Of a stretch of DNA of 7,756 bases, positions 1-5,990 are shown piece after piece (within the stretch, counting starts at the first letter, position 1; the number at the start of each line of letters is the position of its first letter). A program made the translations under genes and the position numbers. The stretch covers positions 1 to 7,756 of the forward strand of contig JAJOLB010000050.1 of NCBI GenBank assembly GCA_021129535.1, in the 5' to 3' direction. The notes under the pieces were generated by a model, which did no database searches, was not told the DNA's origin, and saw nothing but the letters and a program-made list of their open reading frames with translations. The DNA comes from Minisyncoccota bacterium (GTDB taxonomy: Bacteria > Patescibacteriota > Minisyncoccia > Phycocordibacterales > UBA1006).

Positions 1-1
1 T

Positions 2-211
2 AGCCTTCCATCTATCGATGGTCATAAATGGATGTTCTGCGGTTACAAAATATTCACCATCGTTAAACGAGTAGAGTTCTTTATCACCAAGTTTTGGTTG
101 GTGGAATCCTAGAACGGTATTATTTGACGTTTGACCCTTCAAAACATCACCAATTACTATGTCTTGAATGTTTTTGTTACCACCATGAGCAAAGATAAAA
201 TTCACCTGCAT
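2..211 (-). pseudogene. Hint (hedgehog/intein) domain segment in the +1 frame, partial at the left edge
   Basis: Reading the minus strand one base out of phase with the gene above gives an open frame from about 244 to the window edge. It encodes FAHGGNKNIQDIVIGDVLKG, then VLGF, LYSFND and FVTAEHPFMT. This is the classic beginning of a Hint fold: an ADG-like turn, a conserved D-I-x-I-G-D strand, and block B with the TxxH motif (T-A-E-H). Hint domains catalyse an N-to-S acyl shift at an N-terminal Cys or Ser, and cleave or splice the chain. An ATG at 209-211 could start this frame, but no ribosome-binding site precedes it and the first catalytic residue would then be missing. Removing one T from the run at 197-200 would fuse the frames and put Cys171 at the usual spacing before the A-x-G turn. 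It is most likely the C-terminal half of the same surface protein, carrying a frameshift mutation, a sequencing error or a recoding site. The rest of the domain lies outside the window. Confidence 0.72.
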
Positions 212-731
212 TATTTGCACATAGACCACGCATGTTTGTCGTGTTTACGGGTGCAGGGTCACCTGAAGCATCATTTAATTGTAGGCTTGTTGCCATAATG
301 CTGTCATTTCCACCTGTATTTTCTAAAACAAGTCCTGTCGGAAGACCAGAAATAGTAGAGCTATTCCCATCATTATTAAGGAAAAGTGTATCAGTAATAA
401 ATGTCGGCATATCCAAAACCATAAGTTTTGAAAAGGCTCCTGCACCCTGAACATCAAGACATGTTTCGTTTTCGGTACCTGGTTTTGATGTCAGACATTC
501 TGGTCGTGCATTTGCAGAATCTGGGTTAATCCACGAAGCTGAGGTGCTGGAACCAATAGTTAACGAACCAATTTTATTTATCAAACCTGATTGTTCTGGG
601 ATAAATTTTGATGTTTGACTTGATGCAACAACAGATTGCACACTAAAACCAATAATAAATGATAATGCCAAACCTAATACAAATGATTTTGTATAGGTAT
701 TTTTAATAAATGATAGTATATTTTTTTTCAT
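177..731 (-). CDS. Secreted/surface protein N-terminal part, frame-broken before a Hint domain
   Basis: This 184-residue frame begins MKKNILSF. It has a lysine-containing start, a hydrophobic segment at about residues 16-31 and a possible signal-peptidase site after Ala36 (SVVA), so it should be exported or anchored. The mature part is rich in Ser, Thr, Asn and Gly, with a cysteine pair at about 79-92 (PECLTS, ETCLDV). It then has a beta-rich stretch (FITDTLFLNNDG) like the stalks of Patescibacteria surface proteins, and ends LCANNAGEFYLCSWW. The stop at 177-179 looks premature, because the +1 frame continues as an unmistakable Hint domain to the window edge (see 2-211). The gene is therefore probably a frameshifted or frame-split surface protein; a natural end with the Cys171-Cys181 pair cannot be excluded. 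The start at 731 is supported by a good upstream promoter. I recognise no specific family for the N-terminal part. Confidence 0.7.
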   Translation of the reverse strand: MKKNILSFIKNTYTKSFVLGLALSFIIGFSVQSVVASSQTSKFIPEQSGLINKIGSLTIGSSTSASWINPDSANARPECLTSKPGTENETCLDVQGAGAFSKLMVLDMPTFITDTLFLNNDGNSSTISGLPTGLVLENTGGNDSIMATSLQLNDASGDPAPVNTTNMRGLCANNAGEFYLCSWW

Positions 732-742
732 AATAATAGATG

Positions 743-760
743 ATTACTCAATAGAGTAAT
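743..760 (-). promoter_or_regulatory. Short hairpin at the 5' end of the surface-protein leader
   Basis: ATTACTC (743-749) and GAGTAAT (754-760) form a perfect 7-bp stem with a 4-base loop. It lies directly after the predicted transcription start and 11 bases before the start codon. It could stabilise the mRNA 5' end or act as an operator palindrome. Its role is inferred from position only. Confidence 0.35.
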
Positions 761-768
761 ATGTCAGA

Positions 769-798
769 AGTATACCATGTTTTGGGAATATGGTGCAA
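769..798 (-). promoter_or_regulatory. Sigma70-like promoter for the Hint-domain surface protein
   Basis: On the minus strand a -35 box TTGCAC (793-798) and a -10 box TATACT (769-774) are separated by 18 bases. Transcription would begin near 762, giving a leader of about 30 nt before the ATG at 731. Box identity and position fit a housekeeping promoter. The 18-base spacing is slightly long. Confidence 0.6.
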
Positions 799-828
799 TA
801 GAAAGTGATGAAAAGAACATTCACCCTA

Positions 829-886
829 TCATTGCAAATCGTTATGGGGTTTTTGTTTACAAAAACCCCATAACGATTTGCAATGA
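829..886. repeat. Perfect 27-bp inverted repeat (long hairpin), function unknown
   Basis: Bases 829-855 are exactly complementary to 860-886, with a 4-base loop (TTTA). The stem begins TCATTGCAAATCG and ends GGGGTTTTTG next to the loop. Neither outer flank carries a T tract, so it is not a typical intrinsic terminator on either strand, and the nusA transcript already has a terminator at 928-951. The 9-mer AATGACAAA at the right foot (882-890) recurs 20 bases on (902-910). A perfect stem of this length in a small intergenic space suggests a dispersed palindromic element or an RNase III-type RNA structure. Confidence 0.75.
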
Positions 887-927
887 CAAAGCTTATTGAG
901 GAATGACAAATTACCAGTATTTATAAT

Positions 928-951
928 AAAAAAACGCATATGCGTTTTTTT
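928..951 (-). terminator. Intrinsic terminator after nusA
   Basis: A perfect 24-base palindrome lies about 25 bases beyond the nusA stop. Seven A's lead into CGCATATGCG, followed by seven T's. Read on the minus strand it is a CGC/GCG stem extended by A-T pairs and ending in a T run. By symmetry it could also stop plus-strand transcripts. Confidence 0.75.
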
Positions 952-976
952 ATTTAAATATTTTTTGAAAATATTA

Positions 977-2266
977 CTATTCAGTAGATTCCTTTGAATC
1001 TGCATCATCTGTATTTTCAGCATCTTGAGCATTTTTAATAGCACCCTTTAAGTCTTTAAGTGAACCAAAACCTTCATCTGTTTTTTCATCTGGGGTGTTT
1101 TCGGTCTCAACTTCTAAATCAGGATGTTCTGCTGTTCCTGAAATATCAATTTTCCAACCCGTTAATCGTGCTGCTAAACGAGCATTTTGTCCTGATTTAC
1201 CAATAGCGAGCGATAATTGATCCTCGGCTACAATAATCTTTGCCTCTTTTTTATCAAGGTCACCCTCGATATCAATTACCTGTGCTGGCGCTAATGCATT
1301 AGCAACATACAATAATGGATCCTCTGACCATACAATAATATCAATCTTTTCGTTTCCAAGATTATTGGTAACGGCATTAATACGAGAGCCACGTTGCCCA
1401 ACGCAGGCTCCGATTGGATCAACATCTGGGTCATTACTGTATACTGCCATTTTTGTTCGGTCCCCAGCTTCTCGTGAGACGGCCTTTATTTCTACGGTTC
1501 CTGTTGCGATCTCTGGTGACTCTATCTTGAATAATTCACGAATAATTTCTGGACTTTTCCGTGAAAGATTCAACAATACACCACGTGGACCAGCCTCGGC
1601 TGACATTAAATAAACCTTTACAGCATCGCCAGGACGATACCATTCGCCTGATGCCTGTTCCTCCTTTTCAACAACACCAATGGTTCGTGGGGCAAGTTCA
1701 ATAAATAAACGTCCTGCAACAATTTTTTGAATAGTTCCTGTAAGAACCGTTCCAATAAGTTTCTCGTAACGAGCAAGCTTTATTTCCTTTTCTGCGTCAC
1801 GAATTTTTCCTATAATAACCTGTTTTGCTGTAAGAGCAGCAACGCGTCCAAATTCTGAATCTTCTTCTAATAAAGGATTATCAAGAGGGAAAATAATTTC
1901 ATCCTCTAATTTTGCACCAGCACGCATCATTTGTGCATCTGCAACATACATATGATGTTCGATATTAAATCGTACCCGTTCATCTTCTTCGTTTACTTCT
2001 TCCTCGAATTCTGGGTCTGCTAATTGCTCCTTGGTTAATGCTGGTTTTACCAAAGTGTCATCAACAACAGTTTTCACCTGGAAAAATTCCAGATCACCTG
2101 TTTCAGGATTAAAATGTGAGCGAATAACCTGTCCACGTGTTCCGTAATCACGTTTATATGCTGCTGCTAATGCAGACTGAATAGCATCAAGAATTTTTTC
2201 TCGAGGTATTCCTTTTTCTTCTTCAATTTGACCTAGGGTCTCTTGTAGTGTTTTTAAATCTATCAT
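977..2266 (-). CDS. nusA: Transcription termination/antitermination factor NusA
   Basis: NusA binds RNA polymerase and nascent RNA and controls pausing, termination and antitermination. All core parts are present in the 429 residues: an N-terminal polymerase-binding domain (about 1-165, start MIDLKTLQETLGQIEEEKGI), an S1 domain (about 168-237), KH1 with its GxxG loop in GACVGQRGSRI (286-296), and KH2 with GKSGQNARLAARLTGW (356-371). The signature NDPDVDPIGACVGQRG and the WSEDPLLYVANALAPA stretch are typical. The tail from about 378 is acidic and low in complexity; the second pair of C-terminal repeats found in E. coli NusA is absent, as in most bacteria. The N-terminal domain carries an extra acidic stretch (about 70-125). 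The ATG at 2264-2266 gives the expected family N-terminus, but only A-rich sequence precedes it. It lies 104 bases after rsmA, beyond a terminator-like hairpin, so it may have its own promoter. No rimP or infB is adjacent on the downstream side. Confidence 0.96.
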   Translation of the reverse strand: MIDLKTLQETLGQIEEEKGIPREKILDAIQSALAAAYKRDYGTRGQVIRSHFNPETGDLEFFQVKTVVDDTLVKPALTKEQLADPEFEEEVNEEDERVRFNIEHHMYVADAQMMRAGAKLEDEIIFPLDNPLLEEDSEFGRVAALTAKQVIIGKIRDAEKEIKLARYEKLIGTVLTGTIQKIVAGRLFIELAPRTIGVVEKEEQASGEWYRPGDAVKVYLMSAEAGPRGVLLNLSRKSPEIIRELFKIESPEIATGTVEIKAVSREAGDRTKMAVYSNDPDVDPIGACVGQRGSRINAVTNNLGNEKIDIIVWSEDPLLYVANALAPAQVIDIEGDLDKKEAKIIVAEDQLSLAIGKSGQNARLAARLTGWKIDISGTAEHPDLEVETENTPDEKTDEGFGSLKDLKGAIKNAQDAENTDDADSKESTE

Positions 2267-2323
2267 ATTTTTGTTATTTTATTTTAACTTTTAAATAAAA
2301 GTTTTTATTAAATTCTCGAAATT

Positions 2324-2348
2324 AAAAATGATGAAGTCATCATTTTTT
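2324..2348 (-). terminator. Terminator-like hairpin between rsmA and nusA
   Basis: AAAAATGATGA (2324-2334) is the exact reverse complement of TCATCATTTTT (2337-2347), an 11-bp arm that would fold with a loop of four or so bases. On the minus strand it follows the rsmA stop by about 22 bases and ends in a T run. The stem is GC-poor, so read-through into nusA is likely. Confidence 0.55.
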
Positions 2349-2370
2349 CGATATGTTTACTATAACGTAA

Positions 2371-3183
2371 TTATGTCTTTTGTTCAAATAGACCAAGAAT
2401 ATTTAGCCATTTATTAAGATCTAATTTTTCGGCACGTGTATTTTCATCAATTTCTAGCTCTGCAAAAATTTCAGTCCATATTTTTTTATCAGCAATTTTT
2501 TCTAGATTACGAATAGTCTTTTTACGTTTATGGGCAAATCCTGCACGAATAATTTCAAAGAATAGTTTTTGTCGTTTCTCGTTGCCGATTTTTTTTGTTG
2601 AAATGTTTCCGATATGAATAATGGCTGAATGAACCTTTGGGTTTGGGGAGAAATATTTTCTATCTACCTTTGCGATATATTTTGCATCTCCGTATACCGC
2701 AACAGCGAGAGCTAAAAGACTTTGTTTTCCATCACGAAAAACAATACGCTCTGCAACCTCCTTTTGAACCAATAAACACATGTTTGTTGGTTGGTATTTT
2801 GTCTCTAAAAATTTTCTAATAATAGCGTTGGTAATATAGTAGGGAATATTTGCTATAAGTTTATAAGCCTCGAATTTTCCAAAAAAATCTGCCATATCAA
2901 TTTCAAGAACATCCTGATGAATTAATGCTAATTGTCCTGATTTAATATATTCAGATAAATCAGTCTGTAAATAATCAATCATCCGTTTATCCAGTTCAAA
3001 GGCAATAACACGTGCACCTGTTTCCAGTAGCGGTCGTGTCAGCGCACCCTTTCCTGGTCCAATCTCGATAACGAGATCATGCTCTGTAACATTTGTAGCC
3101 CTTATCATTTGAGATAGTGCCTTTTTAGATTTGAGGAAGTTTTGTCCAAGTGATTTTTTTGCTGGAAGATAGGGTTGATTCAT
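2371..3183 (-). CDS. rsmA: 16S rRNA dimethyladenosine transferase RsmA (KsgA)
   Basis: RsmA uses S-adenosylmethionine to dimethylate two adjacent adenines in the 3'-terminal helix of 16S rRNA (A1518 and A1519 in E. coli), a late checkpoint in 30S assembly. The protein is 270 residues from the ATG at 3181-3183. It opens with the family N-terminus PAKKSLGQNFL (7-17). Motif I is EIGPGKGALTRPLL (40-53), the acidic ribose-binding residue lies in FELDKRM (62-68), HQDVLEID spans 89-96, and the catalytic motif IV is NIPYY (112-116). FSPNPKVHSA (178-187) and the C-terminal helical domain ending TRAEKLDLNKWL complete it. A TTG at 3207 would add eight residues (LIWYAV type) not found in the family, so the ATG is preferred. 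No Shine-Dalgarno is visible. It lies 57 bases after the uvrD stop. Confidence 0.96.
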   Translation of the reverse strand: MNQPYLPAKKSLGQNFLKSKKALSQMIRATNVTEHDLVIEIGPGKGALTRPLLETGARVIAFELDKRMIDYLQTDLSEYIKSGQLALIHQDVLEIDMADFFGKFEAYKLIANIPYYITNAIIRKFLETKYQPTNMCLLVQKEVAERIVFRDGKQSLLALAVAVYGDAKYIAKVDRKYFSPNPKVHSAIIHIGNISTKKIGNEKRQKLFFEIIRAGFAHKRKKTIRNLEKIADKKIWTEIFAELEIDENTRAEKLDLNKWLNILGLFEQKT

Positions 3184-3210
3184 ATTTACAGCATACCAAA
3201 TTAACAAAAC

Positions 3211-3234
3211 AAAAAAACCACGACTGTGATTTTC
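3211..3234 (-). terminator. Weak intrinsic terminator between uvrD and rsmA
   Basis: On the minus strand ATCAC-AGTC-GTGGT, extended by A-T pairs, makes a stem of about nine pairs with one G-U. Seven T's follow. It starts just 6 bases after the uvrD stop codon. With no clear promoter in the remaining bases before rsmA, it may be a partial terminator that tunes read-through. Confidence 0.5.
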
Positions 3235-3240
3235 AACTAT

Positions 3241-5256
3241 TTAAAAACTCAAATATGATGTTTTTTCATCACCATTATCATCTATGTATGTATCATTTTC
3301 AACATAGACAGATGTTCCACCACCAAATGAAGAAACATCAAATTCCAAAATATCATCTGGCAAATCACGTAAAAATTCTGACGGTTCATTAATCCGTTGC
3401 TGTCCGTAAATGGTTCGCATTTTTGCATATGATACGTGTAAGACTTTCTTTGCACGTGTGAACGCTACGTAACATAAACGACGTTCTTCTTCGTCCTCGT
3501 GTTTGTTTTTCGAATCATCACGGTCGCTCGGAAATAAGCCCTGCTCTAACCCAACCACAAATACATGTTTGAATTCGAGACCTTTTGATGCATGAATGGT
3601 CATTAATTTTACGGTATTGCTGTCTTTTTTATTTGAACCTAGTGAATCCTGGTCAGATAACAATGCGACCTCTTCTAGAAATGTTTCAAATGGTTTTTCC
3701 GCTGTATCGTATTTTGCAGAATAGGTTACCAATTCCTGCATGTTTTCCAGTCGTTCAACGTCATCAGAACTACCGGCAGAAAGTACACGTTTAAATCCAG
3801 ACTGTTCAATAATGAATTTAATAGTTTCTGATGGTAGATGTGTCTTGGCATGGTTTGCAATCAACATTAATAATGTTTGGAATTGTTCATAAGAATTTCG
3901 CGCCTTTGCAGGTAATGCGTCTGTTTGTCCCGCAAAAATTTTAATTACAGATACCTTTCCAATACCACGTTTTGGTTCATTTATAATTCGTTTAATATCA
4001 GATAATGATTCTGGATTCAAGGCTGCACGCAAATATGCCATAACATGTTTGATTTCTTTTCGGGAGAAGAATTTTGTTCCCACAACCTGATAAGGAATCA
4101 TTTTATTGAGAAATGCCTCCTCTAATAGTCGAGATTGAAAATTTGTTCGAAATAGCACAGCAATGTCGCGCGGTTCTGTTCCTGTGTCTATATAATTTTT
4201 TGCCTGAGTTGCAACCCATGACGATTCTGATTTCCCAGAGAAGCCTTCATAATAGATGATTTTGTCTCCATCACCTTTGTCTGTTCGTAGGACCTTTTCA
4301 ACACGTTGGGTATTTTTTGAAATAATTTCGTGTGCTGCGGATAGAATGTTTTTTGTTGAACGATAATTCGTTTCTAAAATAATTGTTTCTGCACCGACAA
4401 AATCCTTTTCAAAATTCAAAATATTTCGCATATCAGCACCACGCCAAGAATAAATATTTTGGTCTCCATCACCAACGACAAATATATTTTTATTCTCTCC
4501 AACCAACAAACGGATAGTTTTATATTGAATCGTATTCGTATCCTGATATTCATCAATCAAAATATATTTCCAACGTTTCTGATAATATTCCAAAACCTCG
4601 GCATTATTTTTTAATAAGAAATAGGTCTCTGATAGTAGGTCGTCAAAATCAAAGGCTGATTCTGCTGATTTTAGTTCCTCGTATTTTTCCCATACAAGTT
4701 TTGAAATACCTGTTAAGGGGTTTTTATTTTCCTTAAAAGTTTCCCAGGTTTTTCCATCACCCTTTGCACGGGAAATTACTGATGAAATTTTTCGTGGCTC
4801 CCAAACCTTTGGGTCGATGTCATGAAATTTCATTGCCTGTTTTACCAACGATTTTTTATCATCAGTATCTAAAATTTTAAAATATTTATTGACTGAAATT
4901 TTCTCGTGCTGTTCACGTAGAATTTGTACGCCGAGCGAGTGAAATGTTTTCCCAATAGGTTTATACCCCAGGGCATTCTCTCTGGCTCCGCCATTCACCT
5001 TAAATCCTTCTAATAACGTTCTTCCAACCGTTTGCTCGACACGTTCCCACATTTCGCGGGCTGCCTTGTTCGTAAAGGTCACCGCTAAAATTTGTGACGG
5101 AACGATGTTTTTTTCCTTTATCAAATAGGCGACACGAGATGTCAGGGTTTTTGTTTTTCCTGTTCCTGCACCAGCAACCACCAATAACGGTTTACCCAAG
5201 GGAAATGTTACGGCTTTGTGTTGTTGTTCGTTTAATCCATTTAAATAGTCATTCAT
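3241..5256 (-). CDS. UvrD/PcrA/Rep-type ATP-dependent 3'-5' DNA helicase
   Basis: This is a superfamily 1A helicase that unwinds DNA in nucleotide excision repair, mismatch repair or replication restart. Motifs occur in order along 671 residues: Q motif LNEQQ (8-12), Walker A GAGTGKT (29-35), Ia TFTNKAAREM (60-69), TFHSLG (104-109), Walker B with LIDEYQDT (233-240), III VVGDGDQNIYSWRGA (260-274), IV NYRST (297-301), V LMTIHASKGLEFKHVFVVGL (551-570) and VI RRLCYVAFTRAKK (592-604). It stops about 65 residues after motif VI with an acidic tail and lacks the Tudor-like C-terminal domain of UvrD and PcrA, so its length is nearer to Rep. About 15-20 extra residues lie between motif Ia and TFHS (about 80-101). 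The choice between uvrD, pcrA and rep cannot be made from sequence alone. The ATG at 5254-5256 gives the normal family start; no Shine-Dalgarno is visible. It is the first gene of the uvrD-rsmA-nusA block. Confidence 0.95.
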   Translation of the reverse strand: MNDYLNGLNEQQHKAVTFPLGKPLLVVAGAGTGKTKTLTSRVAYLIKEKNIVPSQILAVTFTNKAAREMWERVEQTVGRTLLEGFKVNGGARENALGYKPIGKTFHSLGVQILREQHEKISVNKYFKILDTDDKKSLVKQAMKFHDIDPKVWEPRKISSVISRAKGDGKTWETFKENKNPLTGISKLVWEKYEELKSAESAFDFDDLLSETYFLLKNNAEVLEYYQKRWKYILIDEYQDTNTIQYKTIRLLVGENKNIFVVGDGDQNIYSWRGADMRNILNFEKDFVGAETIILETNYRSTKNILSAAHEIISKNTQRVEKVLRTDKGDGDKIIYYEGFSGKSESSWVATQAKNYIDTGTEPRDIAVLFRTNFQSRLLEEAFLNKMIPYQVVGTKFFSRKEIKHVMAYLRAALNPESLSDIKRIINEPKRGIGKVSVIKIFAGQTDALPAKARNSYEQFQTLLMLIANHAKTHLPSETIKFIIEQSGFKRVLSAGSSDDVERLENMQELVTYSAKYDTAEKPFETFLEEVALLSDQDSLGSNKKDSNTVKLMTIHASKGLEFKHVFVVGLEQGLFPSDRDDSKNKHEDEEERRLCYVAFTRAKKVLHVSYAKMRTIYGQQRINEPSEFLRDLPDDILEFDVSSFGGGTSVYVENDTYIDDNGDEKTSYLSF

Positions 5257-5294
5257 AGGATTATTATATTATGAGTAAATAAAATATAAAGTGC

Positions 5295-5322
5295 TTGACA
5301 AATATTCTACATATGATATATT
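5295..5322 (+). promoter_or_regulatory. Sigma70-like promoter for the small lipoprotein gene
   Basis: A perfect -35 box TTGACA (5295-5300) is followed after 16 bases by TATATT (5317-5322); TATTTA at 5319 is an alternative with 18-base spacing. Transcription would start near 5330 and give a leader of a little over 100 nt. This is the only consensus -35 hexamer I noticed between uvrD and the lipoprotein gene. Confidence 0.6.
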
Positions 5323-5357
5323 TATAGTAAGTTAGTTCTTTACTTGTTTTAGGTAAG

Positions 5358-5410
5358 GTTTATTTGAAAATTTTGTATATAAAAATTATAGATAAAATTT
5401 TCAAATAAAC
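5358..5410 (+). repeat. 17-bp perfect inverted repeat in the lipoprotein gene leader
   Basis: GTTTATTTGAAAATTTT (5358-5374) is the exact reverse complement of 5394-5410, with a 19-base loop. It lies wholly in the predicted 5' untranslated region, ending 26 bases before the start codon. The stem has only three G-C or C-G pairs. It could be a temperature- or protein-responsive leader structure or one end of an inserted segment. A second inverted repeat of nearly the same length and with similar arms lies at 5877-5928. Confidence 0.65.
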
Positions 5411-5436
5411 TAAATAATAATCTTAAAACAAAAACC

Positions 5437-5775
5437 ATGAAAAATTTAATAGTAGTAATCATTAGTGCAGTATTTTTTTTAACTTTAAATTCTTGCAAGC
5501 AAAAAGTGACAAGTGGTCACAATAATGAACAAGGTGAAATAACAGGCTCACACAATAATGCAGGAGGAGGTTATGGCGGTGAGTCAGTAATATCTCCATA
5601 TGACCTAGAAAAAATGGATATCAAAAGAGTTGAAATTTCTATCACCTATAAAAATAGAAAATCAATCGGGAAAATGAATATCCTAAAAAAGGATTATGAA
5701 AAAATCATAGGAATATTACTTGGTGATACTCTTGTTGGGAATATAAAAGTAACACCTTTAAAAAAAATAAAATAA
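5437..5775 (+). CDS. Small putative lipoprotein of unknown function
   Basis: This is the only plus-strand gene in the window, and I do not recognise its family. It has 112 residues. A signal sequence MKNLIVVIISAVFFLTLNSC ends in a lipobox L-N-S-C with Cys20, followed by KQK. The Ser-Cys-Lys pattern resembles lipoproteins of Bacteroidota more than those expected in Patescibacteria. The next part is a Gly/Asn linker with a repeated G-x-HNN motif (residues 27-30 and 37-41) and GGGYGGES. A compact, lysine-rich domain follows (about 55-112: KRVEISITYKNRK, KKDYEKIIGILLG), probably mixed alpha/beta. The start is A-rich with no Shine-Dalgarno. It has its own promoter, a structured leader and its own terminator, so it is a single-gene transcription unit. 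Its orientation, isolation and style suggest it was acquired by transfer; that is inference. Confidence 0.78.
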   Translation: MKNLIVVIISAVFFLTLNSCKQKVTSGHNNEQGEITGSHNNAGGGYGGESVISPYDLEKMDIKRVEISITYKNRKSIGKMNILKKDYEKIIGILLGDTLVGNIKVTPLKKIK

Positions 5776-5780
5776 AAAAT

Positions 5781-5822
5781 CACCTTAAAGGTGGCGCATT
5801 ATAATTAATTATAATGCGTTTT
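5781..5822 (+). terminator. Terminator region of the lipoprotein gene: small hairpin plus 24-bp palindrome
   Basis: Directly after the stop, CACC (5781-5784) can pair with GGTG (5790-5793). Then 5795-5818 is a perfect 24-base palindrome (CGCATTATAATT and its mirror), followed by TTTTCT. The second element is the likely intrinsic terminator, with a CGC/GCG foot and A-T-rich arms. Confidence 0.6.
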
Positions 5823-5876
5823 CTAATGGGGTTTTTAGTTAGCGATTTTTTCGTTTACAAAAAAGGTATTCTATAT

Positions 5877-5928
5877 ATTTATTTCAGAATCTAAATATCA
5901 CTACACAGCTCTGGATTCTGAAATAAAT
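5877..5928. repeat. 15-bp perfect inverted repeat, 22-base loop
   Basis: ATTTATTTCAGAATC (5877-5891) is the exact reverse complement of 5914-5928. It lies between the lipoprotein terminator and the terminator of the minus-strand gene at 5991, in sequence with no visible gene. It lacks a T tract. Its span (52 bases) and arm word TTTATTT-x-A-x-AAT match those of the repeat at 5358-5410 (53 bases). Apart from this and the terminators, I see nothing else in 5819-5960. Confidence 0.6.
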
Positions 5929-5961
5929 TCAGAAAGACGAACAGAGGCATGTATCGCAATA

Positions 5962-5990
5962 AAAAAACAACATTATAAATGTTGTTTTTT
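5962..5990 (-). terminator. Strong intrinsic terminator after the DUF5663-like gene
   Basis: ACAACATT (5967-5974) pairs with AATGTTGT (5978-5985) around a 3-base loop. The stem is extended by A-T pairs to about 13 bp and ends in a T run on the minus strand. It lies immediately after the stop codon at 5991-5993. Its symmetry would also block plus-strand transcripts. Confidence 0.8.

Noticed and set aside
232..450. Plus-strand frame of 72 codons
   Set aside because: It is antisense to the surface-protein gene, has no family features and no start signals, and the minus strand carries the promoter and signal peptide.
829..886. Terminator call for the long hairpin
   Set aside because: No T run follows on either strand, and a good nusA terminator already lies upstream on the minus strand.
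1365..1613. Plus-strand frame of 82 codons
   Set aside because: It lies wholly opposite the conserved KH/S1 region of nusA.
3184..3207. TTG start for rsmA, eight codons upstream
   Set aside because: The extra residues are not family-like, while the ATG at 3181-3183 gives the standard PAKKSLGQNF start.
3150..3392. Plus-strand frame rich in His and Met
   Set aside because: It is opposite the rsmA start and the uvrD end; its composition is typical of a shadow frame.
5358..5928. Integron attC sites flanking the lipoprotein gene
   Set aside because: The size is roughly suitable, but the arms do not show the RYYYAAC/GTTRRRY core boxes, and no integrase is present. Only a general cassette idea is kept.
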